A DNA stretch of 64,000 bases from Candidatus Ruthia sp. Plio_17_S18 (GTDB lineage Bacteria; Pseudomonadota; Gammaproteobacteria; PS1; Pseudothioglobaceae). Numbering within the stretch: the first letter of the stretch is position 1; each line of letters opens with the position of its first letter. Below, piece after piece: positions 20,771-30,182 of the stretch. The stretch spans positions 372,001-436,000 of the forward strand of contig CP072538.1 in the NCBI GenBank assembly GCA_021730105.1, in the 5' to 3' direction. Under the pieces are notes generated by a model, which saw only the letters and a program-made list of their open reading frames with translations, searched no databases and was not told where the DNA came from. A program made the translations under genes and the position numbers.

Positions 20771-22951
20771 TTGTTCGCACTATTTTATATGATTCTTAAC
20801 CCATATTTGCATTTAAAAAAAAAACCACCTGCATGGGTTTGGGTGTTTGTTTTTTTACTGTCTATTTCTGGCACGTTTTATTTAGGACTTAACCCTGATT
20901 TTATTGCACACTGGTGGGGATATTTGGTTGGGTTTAATATCATCATGAGTCTGATTGCTATTTATTATGTTTATGTGGATGTATTACGCCTTAATCGCGA
21001 TGTTAAGGGTGATATTGTAGGCTCTAAATTTACTTGGTCGTTTGTTAAAATTGTGCCGGTTTTGGTGATTGTGCCAGTGTTATCTTTTTATATATTCTCA
21101 TTTCAAACGATTCAAAACAATGTTAAAGATTCAGAAAAAGCTTTTAATGTGTTCAGTCAAAATTTTATTCAACAAGTTAATGGCTTGTATAGCGGTGTGC
21201 AAAAAATTAGAGATGAGCGTTATACCGAACAAACAAAAAGATTACTAACTTTAATTACCTCTTTTGGCAGCTTTCAAAAAAATGCTGAAAATTATGCACA
21301 AAGTATGCAGATATTTCTTGATGGTTTGATTGATAAAGGCTGGGCTTGTCAAATTACATTGTTAAATGCTCAAGAAGAGGTGGTTGTCAAAACAGCAGAT
21401 GTGATTAATTGCATGGCAATTGAAGAGCAGCCATTGCCAGGTGCACAGCCACGTATGATTAACGAAGACGAGACTGCAAACGTTATTCAAGTAAAAATGT
21501 CAACACATTATCTTTCAAATACATCAAACCAAGATTTATTTGTGGTTGATGTGGTGTATGCAACTGACCCAGGGCTTTTAGGGTTTTTGTCACAAGTTAG
21601 AGGGTTTGCTAATGCAGCACAAAACATTAAATTTGAAATCAACACTTCAATCACTCAAAAACGTTTTATGATTGATTTTTCATCCACCGTACTACTGGCA
21701 ATACTGAGTGCGCTTATGGTGGTTTTTCGCATGATTGAACGGTTAATGAAGCCGCTGAATAACTTATCCATCGCCACGCAAGAAATTGCCAAAGGAAATT
21801 ATGATGTACGTATTGCCCAACAAAAAGAAAGTGAAGATGTGCGTAGTTTGATTGAACAATTTAACACCATGTCTAGACAAATCAAGGCATCTCGTGAAGG
21901 TTTAGATACGCACAATTTGTATTTGGAAACGATTCTTAAATATTCTTATGGCGTGATTGCGCTTGATCAAAATAGGAAGATACGCCTCATTAATCCAGTG
22001 ATTGGTACAATGTTGGGCATTAAAGATGAAAAGCTATTCATTGGTAAAAAATGCAACACTATTGTTGATCGCTATTCAAATTTAGAACCTCTGTTTTTAA
22101 TGACACAAGATAAATTTAAACGAGATGAAAGTGAATGGAGTGAAGAGATTGAAATTACTTTGGCTAGTCAACATTTGTTATTATCGTGCCAAGGCGCGGC
22201 ACTTAAAAATGACAATGAAACCTTGGGCTTTGTCATTGTGATTAAGGACATTTCGAAATTACACAGGGCTCAGAAAAAGGCTGCTTGGGGGGAAGTGGCA
22301 AAGCGCATGGCACACGAAATTAAAAATCCACTAACACCTATTTTATTATCTGCTCAGCGTCTTAGAAATAGATTGATGGGCTCTTTAGAGGGTAAAGATT
22401 TAGACATTATTGACAAAACTACAAATACCATTATTCACCAAGTTCAATCCATGGACACCATGGTAAGTGCATTTGCTGATTATGCTAACACGCCCCAAAT
22501 TGAAAGGAAGTCTTGTGATTTGAATGCGTTAATTAAACAATCTATCGCACTTTATGATGCACAAAGTAATATGAATATTGATTTTGATTTGTCTGCTGAT
22601 ATTCCACTACTACTTTTAGATAGTCATAGTATTTCTAGAGTGTTAATTAATTTAGTGAAAAACGCCAGTGAAACAATGGTTGACGGGCGTGATTTAAACG
22701 TTAAAATTACGACAGAATATTTACCAAAACAAGCCATTGTGCGTTTAAGTATCATAGATGATGGCGATGGCTTTGATAAGTATGTACTTGATAGGGTGTT
22801 TGAGCCTTATGTGACGACCAAAATTAAAGGTAGTGGTTTAGGCATGGCAATTGTGCAAAATATTATTAAGCAGCATGCAGGTGAAATATTTGCTGGCAAT
22901 GTTAAATCGCATGGTGCTATGATTACCATTGAGTTTAATTGTAAAAAATAA
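20771..22951 (+). CDS. ntrY: Sensor histidine kinase NtrY
   Basis: Membrane histidine kinase of the NtrY/NtrX two-component system, linked in other proteobacteria to nitrogen and redox control. 726 residues. N-terminal transmembrane segments (about 15-120), a periplasmic stretch, another membrane helix near 300, a HAMP domain (about 320-375, PLNNLSIATQEIAKGNYDV), a PAS domain (about 380-490), the HisKA box KRMAHEIKNPLTP (His near 515) and an HATPase domain with NLVKNASET, DDGDGF and GSGLGMAIV. Start is TTG at 20771 or, equally plausible, ATG at 20789. The response regulator gene follows 13 nt later. Confidence 0.93.
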   Translation: MFALFYMILNPYLHLKKKPPAWVWVFVFLLSISGTFYLGLNPDFIAHWWGYLVGFNIIMSLIAIYYVYVDVLRLNRDVKGDIVGSKFTWSFVKIVPVLVIVPVLSFYIFSFQTIQNNVKDSEKAFNVFSQNFIQQVNGLYSGVQKIRDERYTEQTKRLLTLITSFGSFQKNAENYAQSMQIFLDGLIDKGWACQITLLNAQEEVVVKTADVINCMAIEEQPLPGAQPRMINEDETANVIQVKMSTHYLSNTSNQDLFVVDVVYATDPGLLGFLSQVRGFANAAQNIKFEINTSITQKRFMIDFSSTVLLAILSALMVVFRMIERLMKPLNNLSIATQEIAKGNYDVRIAQQKESEDVRSLIEQFNTMSRQIKASREGLDTHNLYLETILKYSYGVIALDQNRKIRLINPVIGTMLGIKDEKLFIGKKCNTIVDRYSNLEPLFLMTQDKFKRDESEWSEEIEITLASQHLLLSCQGAALKNDNETLGFVIVIKDISKLHRAQKKAAWGEVAKRMAHEIKNPLTPILLSAQRLRNRLMGSLEGKDLDIIDKTTNTIIHQVQSMDTMVSAFADYANTPQIERKSCDLNALIKQSIALYDAQSNMNIDFDLSADIPLLLLDSHSISRVLINLVKNASETMVDGRDLNVKITTEYLPKQAIVRLSIIDDGDGFDKYVLDRVFEPYVTTKIKGSGLGMAIVQNIIKQHAGEIFAGNVKSHGAMITIEFNCKK

Positions 22952-22964
22952 ATAAAAGGAAGGG

Positions 22965-23543
22965 GTGATGGATGACACATTAGCCATTGGTAGAATTCTT
23001 ATTATTGATGATGAGAGTATTAATGCAGAAACTATGATGGATACATTGGAAGATGTTAATTATCATGTGGTTATTGTAGCTAATGCCAGTCATGCTAAAA
23101 CTATTATAAAAGATCAAATTTTTGACCTGGTTATGATGGATGTTTGGATGCCTGGTCAGGACGGTATGTCATTGTTAGAAGAATGGACTCAAGCTGGTTT
23201 TTCTACACCGATTGTGATGATGTCTGGGCATGCAGAACATCAAGATGTGGTCAAGGCAATTAAACTAGGTGCAGTTGATTTTTTGAAAAAACCACTACAT
23301 GATATTTTGCCATTGGTACGTAAAATTCTATCTGAACAAGTACTAGATAAATCTGAACACACTATTAGTGGCATTGAATTTAATGCACCTCTTAAAGAGG
23401 CAAGAAATATTTTTGAGGTACAATATTTCAATCACCATCTGCAAGAGAACAACCATAATATTGCCAAGGTTGCAACCCTTGCAGGGTTAGAAAGAACCAC
23501 TTTATATCGTAAGTTAAAAGATTTAGGCATTGATAAAAAATAA
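22965..23543 (+). CDS. ntrX: NtrX-type response regulator lacking the AAA+ domain
   Basis: 192 residues: receiver domain (about 9-130) with the acidic pocket DD in ILIIDDES, phospho-acceptor Asp59 in VMMDVWMPG, and the conserved Lys in FLKKP, followed directly by a Fis-type helix-turn-helix (about 150-190; AKVATLAGLERTTLYRKLKD). Canonical NtrX is about 450 residues, with a sigma-54-activating AAA+ domain between these parts. Here that domain is absent, although the linker PLKEARNIFEVQYFNHHL is what normally joins AAA+ to HTH. The frame is intact with a GGAAGGGG ribosome site, so it is probably a working short regulator acting like PrrA/RegA rather than with sigma-54. Confidence 0.88.
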   Translation: MMDDTLAIGRILIIDDESINAETMMDTLEDVNYHVVIVANASHAKTIIKDQIFDLVMMDVWMPGQDGMSLLEEWTQAGFSTPIVMMSGHAEHQDVVKAIKLGAVDFLKKPLHDILPLVRKILSEQVLDKSEHTISGIEFNAPLKEARNIFEVQYFNHHLQENNHNIAKVATLAGLERTTLYRKLKDLGIDKK

Positions 23544-23549
23544 AATAGT

Positions 23550-24923
23550 ATGAAAATCTTAATTTTAGGTGCAGGACAAGTTGGTGCAACATTAGCCAAA
23601 TATTTGGGTTCAGATAATGATAATGACATTACCATTATTGATAAAGATGAGTCTAATTTATCAAACCTACAACGTCATTTAGATGTTAAAACTGTGTGTG
23701 GTCATGCTTCATATCCTAATGTTCTAGAGGAGGCCGACATTAAGAACATGGACATGGTCATTGCGGTAACGCGATCAGATGAAGGCAATATGTTGGCTTG
23801 TCAGATGGCACACACTTTGTATCAAGTAGGGAAAAAAGTAGCTCGCATACGCACCGCTGAGTATTTGCACAGAAAGGAGTTATTTGCACCTGATGCTATT
23901 CCAATTGATTTTATTATTACACCTGAAGAATTGGTGACCAACTATATTAAGCGTGTTGTTGAAGAGTCGGGTGCTGAGCAGGTGTTTGAGTTTGAAAATG
24001 GGTTGGTTCAATTGGTAGAAACTAAAGCTTATGCGGGCACACCAATTGTAGGTCATCCTATTAAAGATCTACATGAACATTTGCCAAAAACACGAGTGCG
24101 TATTGTTAGCTTGTATCGCAACGGTAAAGCTATTCCCGCATCAGGAGAGACGGTCATTCGTGATGGTGATCGGGTTTATTTCATGACCAAAAAAGACAGT
24201 ATTTCTAAAGTGATAAAGCAATTCAGGCGTGAAGATAAAGCTTATAGAAATATTATTATTGCAGGCGGTGGGCGTATTGGTCTTAATTTGGCAAAGTTCT
24301 TAGAAAAGGATCACCATGTTCGCATTATTGAGATGAATAAAGAGCGTGTTAGTAAGATTGCTGATGAGCTTGATAATACATTAGTGCTTTTAGGCAACGC
24401 TTCTGACGAGGAATTGCTATTAGAAGAGGGTATTGAAAGTACAGATTTATTTTTAGCCCTAACGGATTCTGATGAAATTAACGTTATCGTTTCAATTTTA
24501 GCCAAACGCTTAGGCGCGCATAAGACGATTGCTTTGGTTAAACGTAATGTCTATGAAGATTTAGCCAAGCAAAGTGAAGATGTGGACATGGTCATATCGC
24601 CCGACCAAATTACAGTGAGTGGTATTTTAGCACATATTCGCAAGGGTGATACTATGATGGTGTACTCATTGCGCCAGGGTAAGTCAGAGGCAATTGAAGT
24701 TATTGTACATGGTGATAAACATCATTCGGATGTTGTGGGTAAAACCATTGAACAAATCAATTTGCCAGATGGTGTAGTCGTAGGTTCAGTTGTTAGAAAT
24801 CATGAAGTTATTATGGGGTCGCGTACTTTAGTTATCAAGGAAGGAGACCATGTGTTATTAGTGTTAACTGATGTGAGTAAAATTCATGAAGTGGAAGAGT
24901 TGTTTGAAGGGTATTTTGATTAA
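23550..24923 (+). CDS. trkA: Trk potassium uptake system regulatory protein TrkA
   Basis: Cytoplasmic NAD(H)-binding subunit that gates the TrkH/TrkG K+ channel. 457 residues with the double arrangement: Rossmann domain 1 (MKILILGAGQVGATLAKYL), RCK-C domain 1 (about 140-220), Rossmann domain 2 (IIIAGGGRIGLNLAKFLE) and RCK-C domain 2 ending at the C-terminus. It starts 6 nt after the ntrX stop, and trkH begins 12 nt after its own stop, so ntrY-ntrX-trkA-trkH form one likely operon. Confidence 0.97.
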   Translation: MKILILGAGQVGATLAKYLGSDNDNDITIIDKDESNLSNLQRHLDVKTVCGHASYPNVLEEADIKNMDMVIAVTRSDEGNMLACQMAHTLYQVGKKVARIRTAEYLHRKELFAPDAIPIDFIITPEELVTNYIKRVVEESGAEQVFEFENGLVQLVETKAYAGTPIVGHPIKDLHEHLPKTRVRIVSLYRNGKAIPASGETVIRDGDRVYFMTKKDSISKVIKQFRREDKAYRNIIIAGGGRIGLNLAKFLEKDHHVRIIEMNKERVSKIADELDNTLVLLGNASDEELLLEEGIESTDLFLALTDSDEINVIVSILAKRLGAHKTIALVKRNVYEDLAKQSEDVDMVISPDQITVSGILAHIRKGDTMMVYSLRQGKSEAIEVIVHGDKHHSDVVGKTIEQINLPDGVVVGSVVRNHEVIMGSRTLVIKEGDHVLLVLTDVSKIHEVEELFEGYFD

Positions 24924-24935
24924 TTTTTATTAAAC

Positions 24936-26384
24936 ATGCAATTTAGTATTGTTTTTAAAACCATTGGCTTATTGCTAATGGTATTCAGTCTAACGCAATT
25001 ACCACCCATTATTGTTGACTTTATTTATGCTCAAAACGAAGCCTCATCTTTTTTCGCCGCTTTTTCTTTAACATTGTTAAGTGGCTTTGTTTTATGGTTG
25101 CCTTTTAGAAAATCAACCAAAAATTTTAGGATTCGTGAAGGTGTGCTAGTAGTAGTGAGTTTTTGGTTTGTTTTATCCTTGTTTGCGACCACGCCATTTT
25201 TATTATCCACCTCTTTGGATATGTCTTTTAGTGATGCATTTTTTGAATCCATGTCAGGACTGACAACCACAGGTGCAACAGTACTTTCTGGGATAGATGA
25301 TTTACCTAAAGCACTGTTGTATTATCGTCAGCAACTTCAATGGCTGGGGGGCATGGGTATTATTGTTTTAGCAGTTGCTATCTTACCCATGTTAGGGGTT
25401 GGTGGTGTGGAGCTTTACCATGCAGAATCAAGCGGTATTTCTAAAGAAAGACTCATGCCAAAATTAGCTCAAACCGCTAAAGCACTATGGAAAATTTATA
25501 TTAGCTTGACCGTTGTTTGTGCGTTGGGTTATTACTTTGCAGGCATGAATGGGTTTGATGCAATTGGACATAGTTATGCAACTATTGCCATCGGTGGTTT
25601 TTCTACTCATGATGCGTCAATTGGCTATTTTAATTCTTATGCGATTGAGCTGGTAGCAATGATATTTATGCTTTTGGCAGGTATTAATTTTTCACTACAT
25701 TTTCTTGTTTGGCGTAAGCGTAATATATTTATTTATTTGAAAGATTCTGAATTCAAAACCTATTTGTTAATTCTAAGTACATCAATTTTATTAGTACCAA
25801 GTTATTTGTTTGATAAGGGCTACTATCAAACCATTGAAGAGGCGATTAGACATGGCGTATTTCAGAGTATTTCCATTATGACCACCACAGGCTTTGTCAG
25901 TACAGATTTTTCATTATGGCCATCCGTGTTGCCCGTGTTTTTAATTTTTGGTAGTTTTGTTGGTGCTTGTGCTGGCTCTACGGGTGGTGGCATTAAAGTT
26001 GTTAGAATATTATTGATGTTTAAATTAGCCATGAAAGAGATTAAAAAATTTATTCATCATAATGCACAAATCAATATCAAGCTTAATCAGAAAAGTGTTC
26101 CTGAGAATACCCTAGTTTCAGTTTGGGGTTTTTTCTCTTTATACGTAATTTCCTTTGTTATGATTATGATTATGTTGATGTTTACTGGTCTTGAACAGGT
26201 GAATGCGTTTTCAGCAACTGCAGCATCTATTAATAACCTAGGTCCAGGTTTGGGTGATGTTGCTGCTAATTATGGCAATATTAGCGATACAGCAAAATGG
26301 ATTCTAAGTTTTTCAATGTTATTAGGACGTCTAGAAATATTAACCTTAATGGCTTTGTTGCATAAGGCTTTTTGGCGTTTTTAA
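24936..26384 (+). CDS. trkH: Trk potassium uptake system membrane protein TrkH
   Basis: Inner-membrane K+-translocating subunit of Trk. 482 residues with about ten membrane segments and the four degenerate P-loops of the family; the first filter is seen in SGLTTTGATVLSG, and later ones in IGGFSTHDAS, MTTTGFVSTDF and NLGPGLGDVA. GSTGGGIKVVRILL marks the conserved intracellular gate loop. Works with TrkA encoded just upstream. Converges on dinG with 14 nt between the stops. Confidence 0.97.
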   Translation: MQFSIVFKTIGLLLMVFSLTQLPPIIVDFIYAQNEASSFFAAFSLTLLSGFVLWLPFRKSTKNFRIREGVLVVVSFWFVLSLFATTPFLLSTSLDMSFSDAFFESMSGLTTTGATVLSGIDDLPKALLYYRQQLQWLGGMGIIVLAVAILPMLGVGGVELYHAESSGISKERLMPKLAQTAKALWKIYISLTVVCALGYYFAGMNGFDAIGHSYATIAIGGFSTHDASIGYFNSYAIELVAMIFMLLAGINFSLHFLVWRKRNIFIYLKDSEFKTYLLILSTSILLVPSYLFDKGYYQTIEEAIRHGVFQSISIMTTTGFVSTDFSLWPSVLPVFLIFGSFVGACAGSTGGGIKVVRILLMFKLAMKEIKKFIHHNAQINIKLNQKSVPENTLVSVWGFFSLYVISFVMIMIMLMFTGLEQVNAFSATAASINNLGPGLGDVAANYGNISDTAKWILSFSMLLGRLEILTLMALLHKAFWRF

Positions 26385-26398
26385 ATCCACTGTAAAAG

Positions 26399-28453
26399 TT
26401 ACTCTACTATAATATTGTAGTTTGGCAAAGCGTTTAACAGTTGTTTGCCATAAAATTTAGAAACCAAACGGTTATCAAAAATGGTGATTTTTCCTGTGTC
26501 AATTTCTGTACGAATCAAACGACCACAGGCTTGAATGAGTTTAAGCGATGCGTCGGGTAGGGATATTTCCATAAAAGGATTTCGGTTTTGTGATTTGAGA
26601 TAAGTGGCTAATGTTTTATCAATGGGCAAAGTGGGTACACTAAAACGCAATTTGGCAATGACAACATGAGTAAGATTGTCTCTTTTTAAATCCACCCCTT
26701 CAGCAAAACTATCCAGTCCAAAAATAACACTACCTTTGCCTTGTTTGCGCAAGTCAATGTGTTTTTCTAAAATGTGCTTTTTAGGGTATTCGCCTTGAAC
26801 AAACAAAGTGCAACCTAGCTTTTGTTCTACCAAGTCTGCCACTATTTGCATTTGTTTATTAGAGGCAAATAGCACTAATGAGCCTTCATTGCTATCAAGT
26901 CGCTTAAGTAATTGTGATGCTACTTCTTGTGTATGCTCATACACTTGAGTTGGGCTGGATTTAAGTTTAGCAATAATGAAATCTATCTGGTCAAATACAA
27001 AGGGTGAGGGTAGGCGCAAGTATTGGTTTTCATTCTTTAGCAAGCCTAATTGTTTGTTTAAGCGCTCAAAACTACCCATCGATGTTAGTGTGGCCGAAGT
27101 AAGAATGGCGCCTGAAACTTTTGACCAAATAAGTTGGTCTAAATTTTTTGAAACATCGGTTTGAGCACTATTAAGCAAGTAATTGGTTTTTTTATTTGCA
27201 AGTGTGCTTTTTTCAATCCAGCGTGCATGTGGTGCTTTATTTGTCTCGTCCGTTTGCAAGAAAGATGAAAATAAAGCAATAATACTAAGCAAATGCTGTT
27301 CACATTCGCCAGCTGCATTGCTAATAGGGTTGCTGATGCTTTTATCTATAGCTGTTATTTTTAAATAGTCGCCCCAAGATTCTTTTAAAAGTGTGAATTT
27401 GGTTTGAACAGCGCCAATAAGTGTTAGAATATTTTCACTTATTTGTTTGATAGATTTATCAACAACACCTTGACTGAACAAATAAATATTGTCATTAAAT
27501 TCTAGATGTTTCACCAAGTGAATTAAATCAGCCAAATAATCATCAATTTGCTTGATGTTAATATCAGGTACATCTTGTTTGCTGATTTTGCATAATTGCT
27601 CACTAACTACCTTGGTTTGTCTCATTCTGGTTTTGATGAACTCAGTACTGGTGGTTAATGAAAAGTGCGACAGTGCCTTTGAATTTAAGTGGTGTGCCTC
27701 ATCAAAGATAAAGATTGATTCGCTAGCATCAGGTAGTGCGGTATTTCCTGTGCTAAGGTCAGCTAAGACTAAATCATGATTAGCGACAATAACATCTGCT
27801 TGGGTAATTTGTCGTCTGGCTTTAAAAAAAGCACAATCTTGATAAAACTCACAGCTTTTTGCGGTGCAAGTGAAGCGATTGCAAGCTATTTTTTGCCAAA
27901 TAGAATGATCTGGCGCGCGCATTAAATCATCAATTTCTCCATTCCATTTCTTAGTTGAGTAATCATTTCGCATCTCACTGAGTTGCTCTAATTGATATTT
28001 TCCTGGTGGCTTATCAAACAGTGGCATTGATTCAAATAAAGAATTGTCACTGGTGTTATCTTCACACACATTAATTAAATTGCGAATACAAAGGTAACGC
28101 GAGCGTCCCTTGACCAAGGCATACTCAAACTCAACTGAGCAATATTTTTGAGCTTGTTGCATGTCTTTAAAAAGCAATTGCTCTTGCAAGGCAACATTAG
28201 CACTAGAGATAATCAATTTCTTTTTATTGGCTTTGGCGATAGGAATACTGCCGAGCAAGTAAGCAAACGTTTTTCCTGTACCTGTAGGCGCTTCAACGCA
28301 TAAAATATTATTACCCCTGTATTCTCCTGATAAAGTTTTAGATATTTCAGCAATCATTTTGTTTTGTGCTTGGCGTACTTTAAAGCCATCCATGTCTTTT
28401 TTTAAGCTCATAAATGACTGGCGAATTTGAGCTTTTAGCTCATTTGAAAGCAT
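26399..28453 (-). CDS. dinG: ATP-dependent DNA helicase DinG-like (Fe-S, XPD family)
   Basis: Superfamily 2 5'-3' helicase that unwinds D-loops and R-loops. 684 residues (E. coli DinG 716). Walker A is APTGTGKT (about residue 57), the DEAH box is IFDEAHHLNSK, and between them lie the cysteines for a 4Fe-4S cluster (YLCIRNL then FTCTAKSCEFYQDCAFF). C-terminal motifs include GLDSFAEGVDL and the arginine-finger block QACGRLIRTE. The Fe-S cysteines separate it from helicases without a cluster; DinG versus its paralogue YoaA is harder to decide, and size plus the number of Cys favour DinG. ispB lies 4 nt upstream on the same strand. Confidence 0.9.
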   Translation of the reverse strand: MLSNELKAQIRQSFMSLKKDMDGFKVRQAQNKMIAEISKTLSGEYRGNNILCVEAPTGTGKTFAYLLGSIPIAKANKKKLIISSANVALQEQLLFKDMQQAQKYCSVEFEYALVKGRSRYLCIRNLINVCEDNTSDNSLFESMPLFDKPPGKYQLEQLSEMRNDYSTKKWNGEIDDLMRAPDHSIWQKIACNRFTCTAKSCEFYQDCAFFKARRQITQADVIVANHDLVLADLSTGNTALPDASESIFIFDEAHHLNSKALSHFSLTTSTEFIKTRMRQTKVVSEQLCKISKQDVPDINIKQIDDYLADLIHLVKHLEFNDNIYLFSQGVVDKSIKQISENILTLIGAVQTKFTLLKESWGDYLKITAIDKSISNPISNAAGECEQHLLSIIALFSSFLQTDETNKAPHARWIEKSTLANKKTNYLLNSAQTDVSKNLDQLIWSKVSGAILTSATLTSMGSFERLNKQLGLLKNENQYLRLPSPFVFDQIDFIIAKLKSSPTQVYEHTQEVASQLLKRLDSNEGSLVLFASNKQMQIVADLVEQKLGCTLFVQGEYPKKHILEKHIDLRKQGKGSVIFGLDSFAEGVDLKRDNLTHVVIAKLRFSVPTLPIDKTLATYLKSQNRNPFMEISLPDASLKLIQACGRLIRTEIDTGKITIFDNRLVSKFYGKQLLNALPNYNIIVE

Positions 28454-28457
28454 GATT

Positions 28458-29429
28458 TTATGACCGGCGTTGCAAGGAAAGGTCGCACAATAAAATCAAT
28501 GCGTCTTTATAATCTGAGTCAGGTATTAGCTCGAGTGATTGCTTGGCAAGTTGGGCTGATTTGTGTGCTTGATTGCGAGTATAGTCAAAGGCTTTAACCG
28601 ATTGTAGAATTTTAATCACTTGCGTTATTTTGGAATTATCTGCTTGGTTAATAGCATCTTCTAGAAGTTGCCTATCATCGCCATAAGTATGGGCAAGTGC
28701 ATAAATCATAGGTAGTGTGGTTTTCCCTTCACTTAGATCATCGCCCACTTCTTTGCCCATGGTTTTTGCATCTGACTCATAATCAAGCACATCGTCAATA
28801 ATCTGAAAAGCGTTGCCAAGGTGTAAGCCGTAGTCTTTTAATGCAGACTCTTGGGCTTTATCAACGTCTGATAGTAATCCGCCAATTTGAGTGGCGGCTT
28901 GGAATAAACACGCTGTTTTCCGCTCAATCACTGCGTAATATTCATCCTCGGTCAGTTCAGCATTTTGACAATTTAATAATTGCAATACTTCACCTTCAGC
29001 AATACTATTAGTGGTTTTAGAAAGAATACGCATGATGGGCATTGAATTAGGCTCAACCATCATTTCAAAAGCACGAGAATATAAAAAATCACCCACTAAA
29101 ACACTGGGTGCATTGCCCCAAACTTCGTTGACAGTGTTTTTTCCTCGGCGCGTTACAGACTCATCAACAATGTCATCGTGTAGTAAAGTGGCAGTGTGAA
29201 TTAATTCTATAACCACCGCCATAAGGTGATGATGCGTGCCTTGATATCCAGTTGCACGCGCACAAAGCAATAACAGCAATGGACGTAAGCGTTTGCCACC
29301 AGCGTAAATAATATAACGGCTCATTTGATTAATCAAAGCAACATTTGAACTTAAACGATTAATGAGTATGTCGTCTGTTTTTTGTAAATCTAATTTTAAG
29401 AGGGATTGAATATAGCTTAAACTTTTCAT
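28458..29429 (-). CDS. ispB: Polyprenyl (octaprenyl) diphosphate synthase
   Basis: Trans-prenyltransferase that elongates farnesyl diphosphate with IPP to the side chain of ubiquinone. 323 residues, as E. coli IspB. First Asp-rich motif LLHDDIVDE, the KRLRPLLLLLCAR block, and second Asp-rich motif FQIIDDVLDYESD are present, with GDDLSEGKTTLPMIYAL after it. Chain length (C40 or other) cannot be fixed by eye. It is followed at 4 nt by dinG and lies 59 nt after the rlmE stop. Confidence 0.94.
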   Translation of the reverse strand: MKSLSYIQSLLKLDLQKTDDILINRLSSNVALINQMSRYIIYAGGKRLRPLLLLLCARATGYQGTHHHLMAVVIELIHTATLLHDDIVDESVTRRGKNTVNEVWGNAPSVLVGDFLYSRAFEMMVEPNSMPIMRILSKTTNSIAEGEVLQLLNCQNAELTEDEYYAVIERKTACLFQAATQIGGLLSDVDKAQESALKDYGLHLGNAFQIIDDVLDYESDAKTMGKEVGDDLSEGKTTLPMIYALAHTYGDDRQLLEDAINQADNSKITQVIKILQSVKAFDYTRNQAHKSAQLAKQSLELIPDSDYKDALILLCDLSLQRRS

Positions 29430-29488
29430 GGTAGTTATTTTACACGTGGGCGGTATGTGTTATTAAAAAAACCAATGCTTGTATCACC

Positions 29489-30112
29489 TCAGGTTGGCTT
29501 TAATTTATTTGTAAGCAAGTACACTTCTTTAGACCTTGCTCTTGAGGCTTTTGGCTTGCGAATAGTAACAGAAGAAAAAGAAGATCTACACGACTTAACA
29601 AACTCGTCAAATCCATCTCCTTGAAAGACTTTGACAAAAAAATAGCCTGAAGGTGTTAAAGTTTTAATTGCCATATCTAGTGCCAGTTCACATAAATACA
29701 TAGATTTAGGGATATCAACTGAGAGTTGACCGCTCATATTAGGTGCCATATCGCTTAAAACAACATCAATTTTTTTACTCATAATGATATCTAAAAGCGC
29801 TTTATAAACACTATCTTCAGTGAAGTCACCATGTAAAAAATTAACCCCATCAATGATCTTTATGTCCAATATATCACTAGCAACAACTTGGCCAGATTTA
29901 CCCACAGTTTTTATTGCCACTTGGCTCCAGCCACCAGGGGCAGCGCCAAGATCAAGTACTTTATCCCCTGATTTGATAAATTTATCTTTGTCAATCATTT
30001 CTATAAGTTTGTAAACGGCCCGAGAACGATAGCCTGCCTTTTGTGCCTTTTTAACAAACTCATCGCTTAGATGTTCACTCATCCAACGTCCTGAACTGCC
30101 TTTTTTTGCCAT
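29489..30112 (-). CDS. rlmE: 23S rRNA (uridine(2552)-2'-O)-methyltransferase RlmE/FtsJ
   Basis: 2'-O-methylates U2552 in the A loop of 23S rRNA, helping 50S assembly. The start at 30112 gives [15 protein letters not shown], the normal family N-terminus; the longer open frame upstream to 30211 reads into the typA start and is not family-like. 207 residues. SAM motif [15 protein letters not shown], catalytic tetrad residues in YRSRAVYKL (Lys), LSDMAPN (Asp), FFVKVFQG (Lys) and SKEVYLL (Glu). ftsH, its usual partner, is not here. Divergent from typA with 70 bp between the two starts. Confidence 0.96.
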   Translation of the reverse strand: MAKKGSSGRWMSEHLSDEFVKKAQKAGYRSRAVYKLIEMIDKDKFIKSGDKVLDLGAAPGGWSQVAIKTVGKSGQVVASDILDIKIIDGVNFLHGDFTEDSVYKALLDIIMSKKIDVVLSDMAPNMSGQLSVDIPKSMYLCELALDMAIKTLTPSGYFFVKVFQGDGFDEFVKSCRSSFSSVTIRKPKASRARSKEVYLLTNKLKPT

Positions 30113-30182
30113 ATCAATAATTCCTAATATTGGAAGGTATTTTACGGGATAATAGTGTCTTTTTTGCATTGACCTGCACCGC

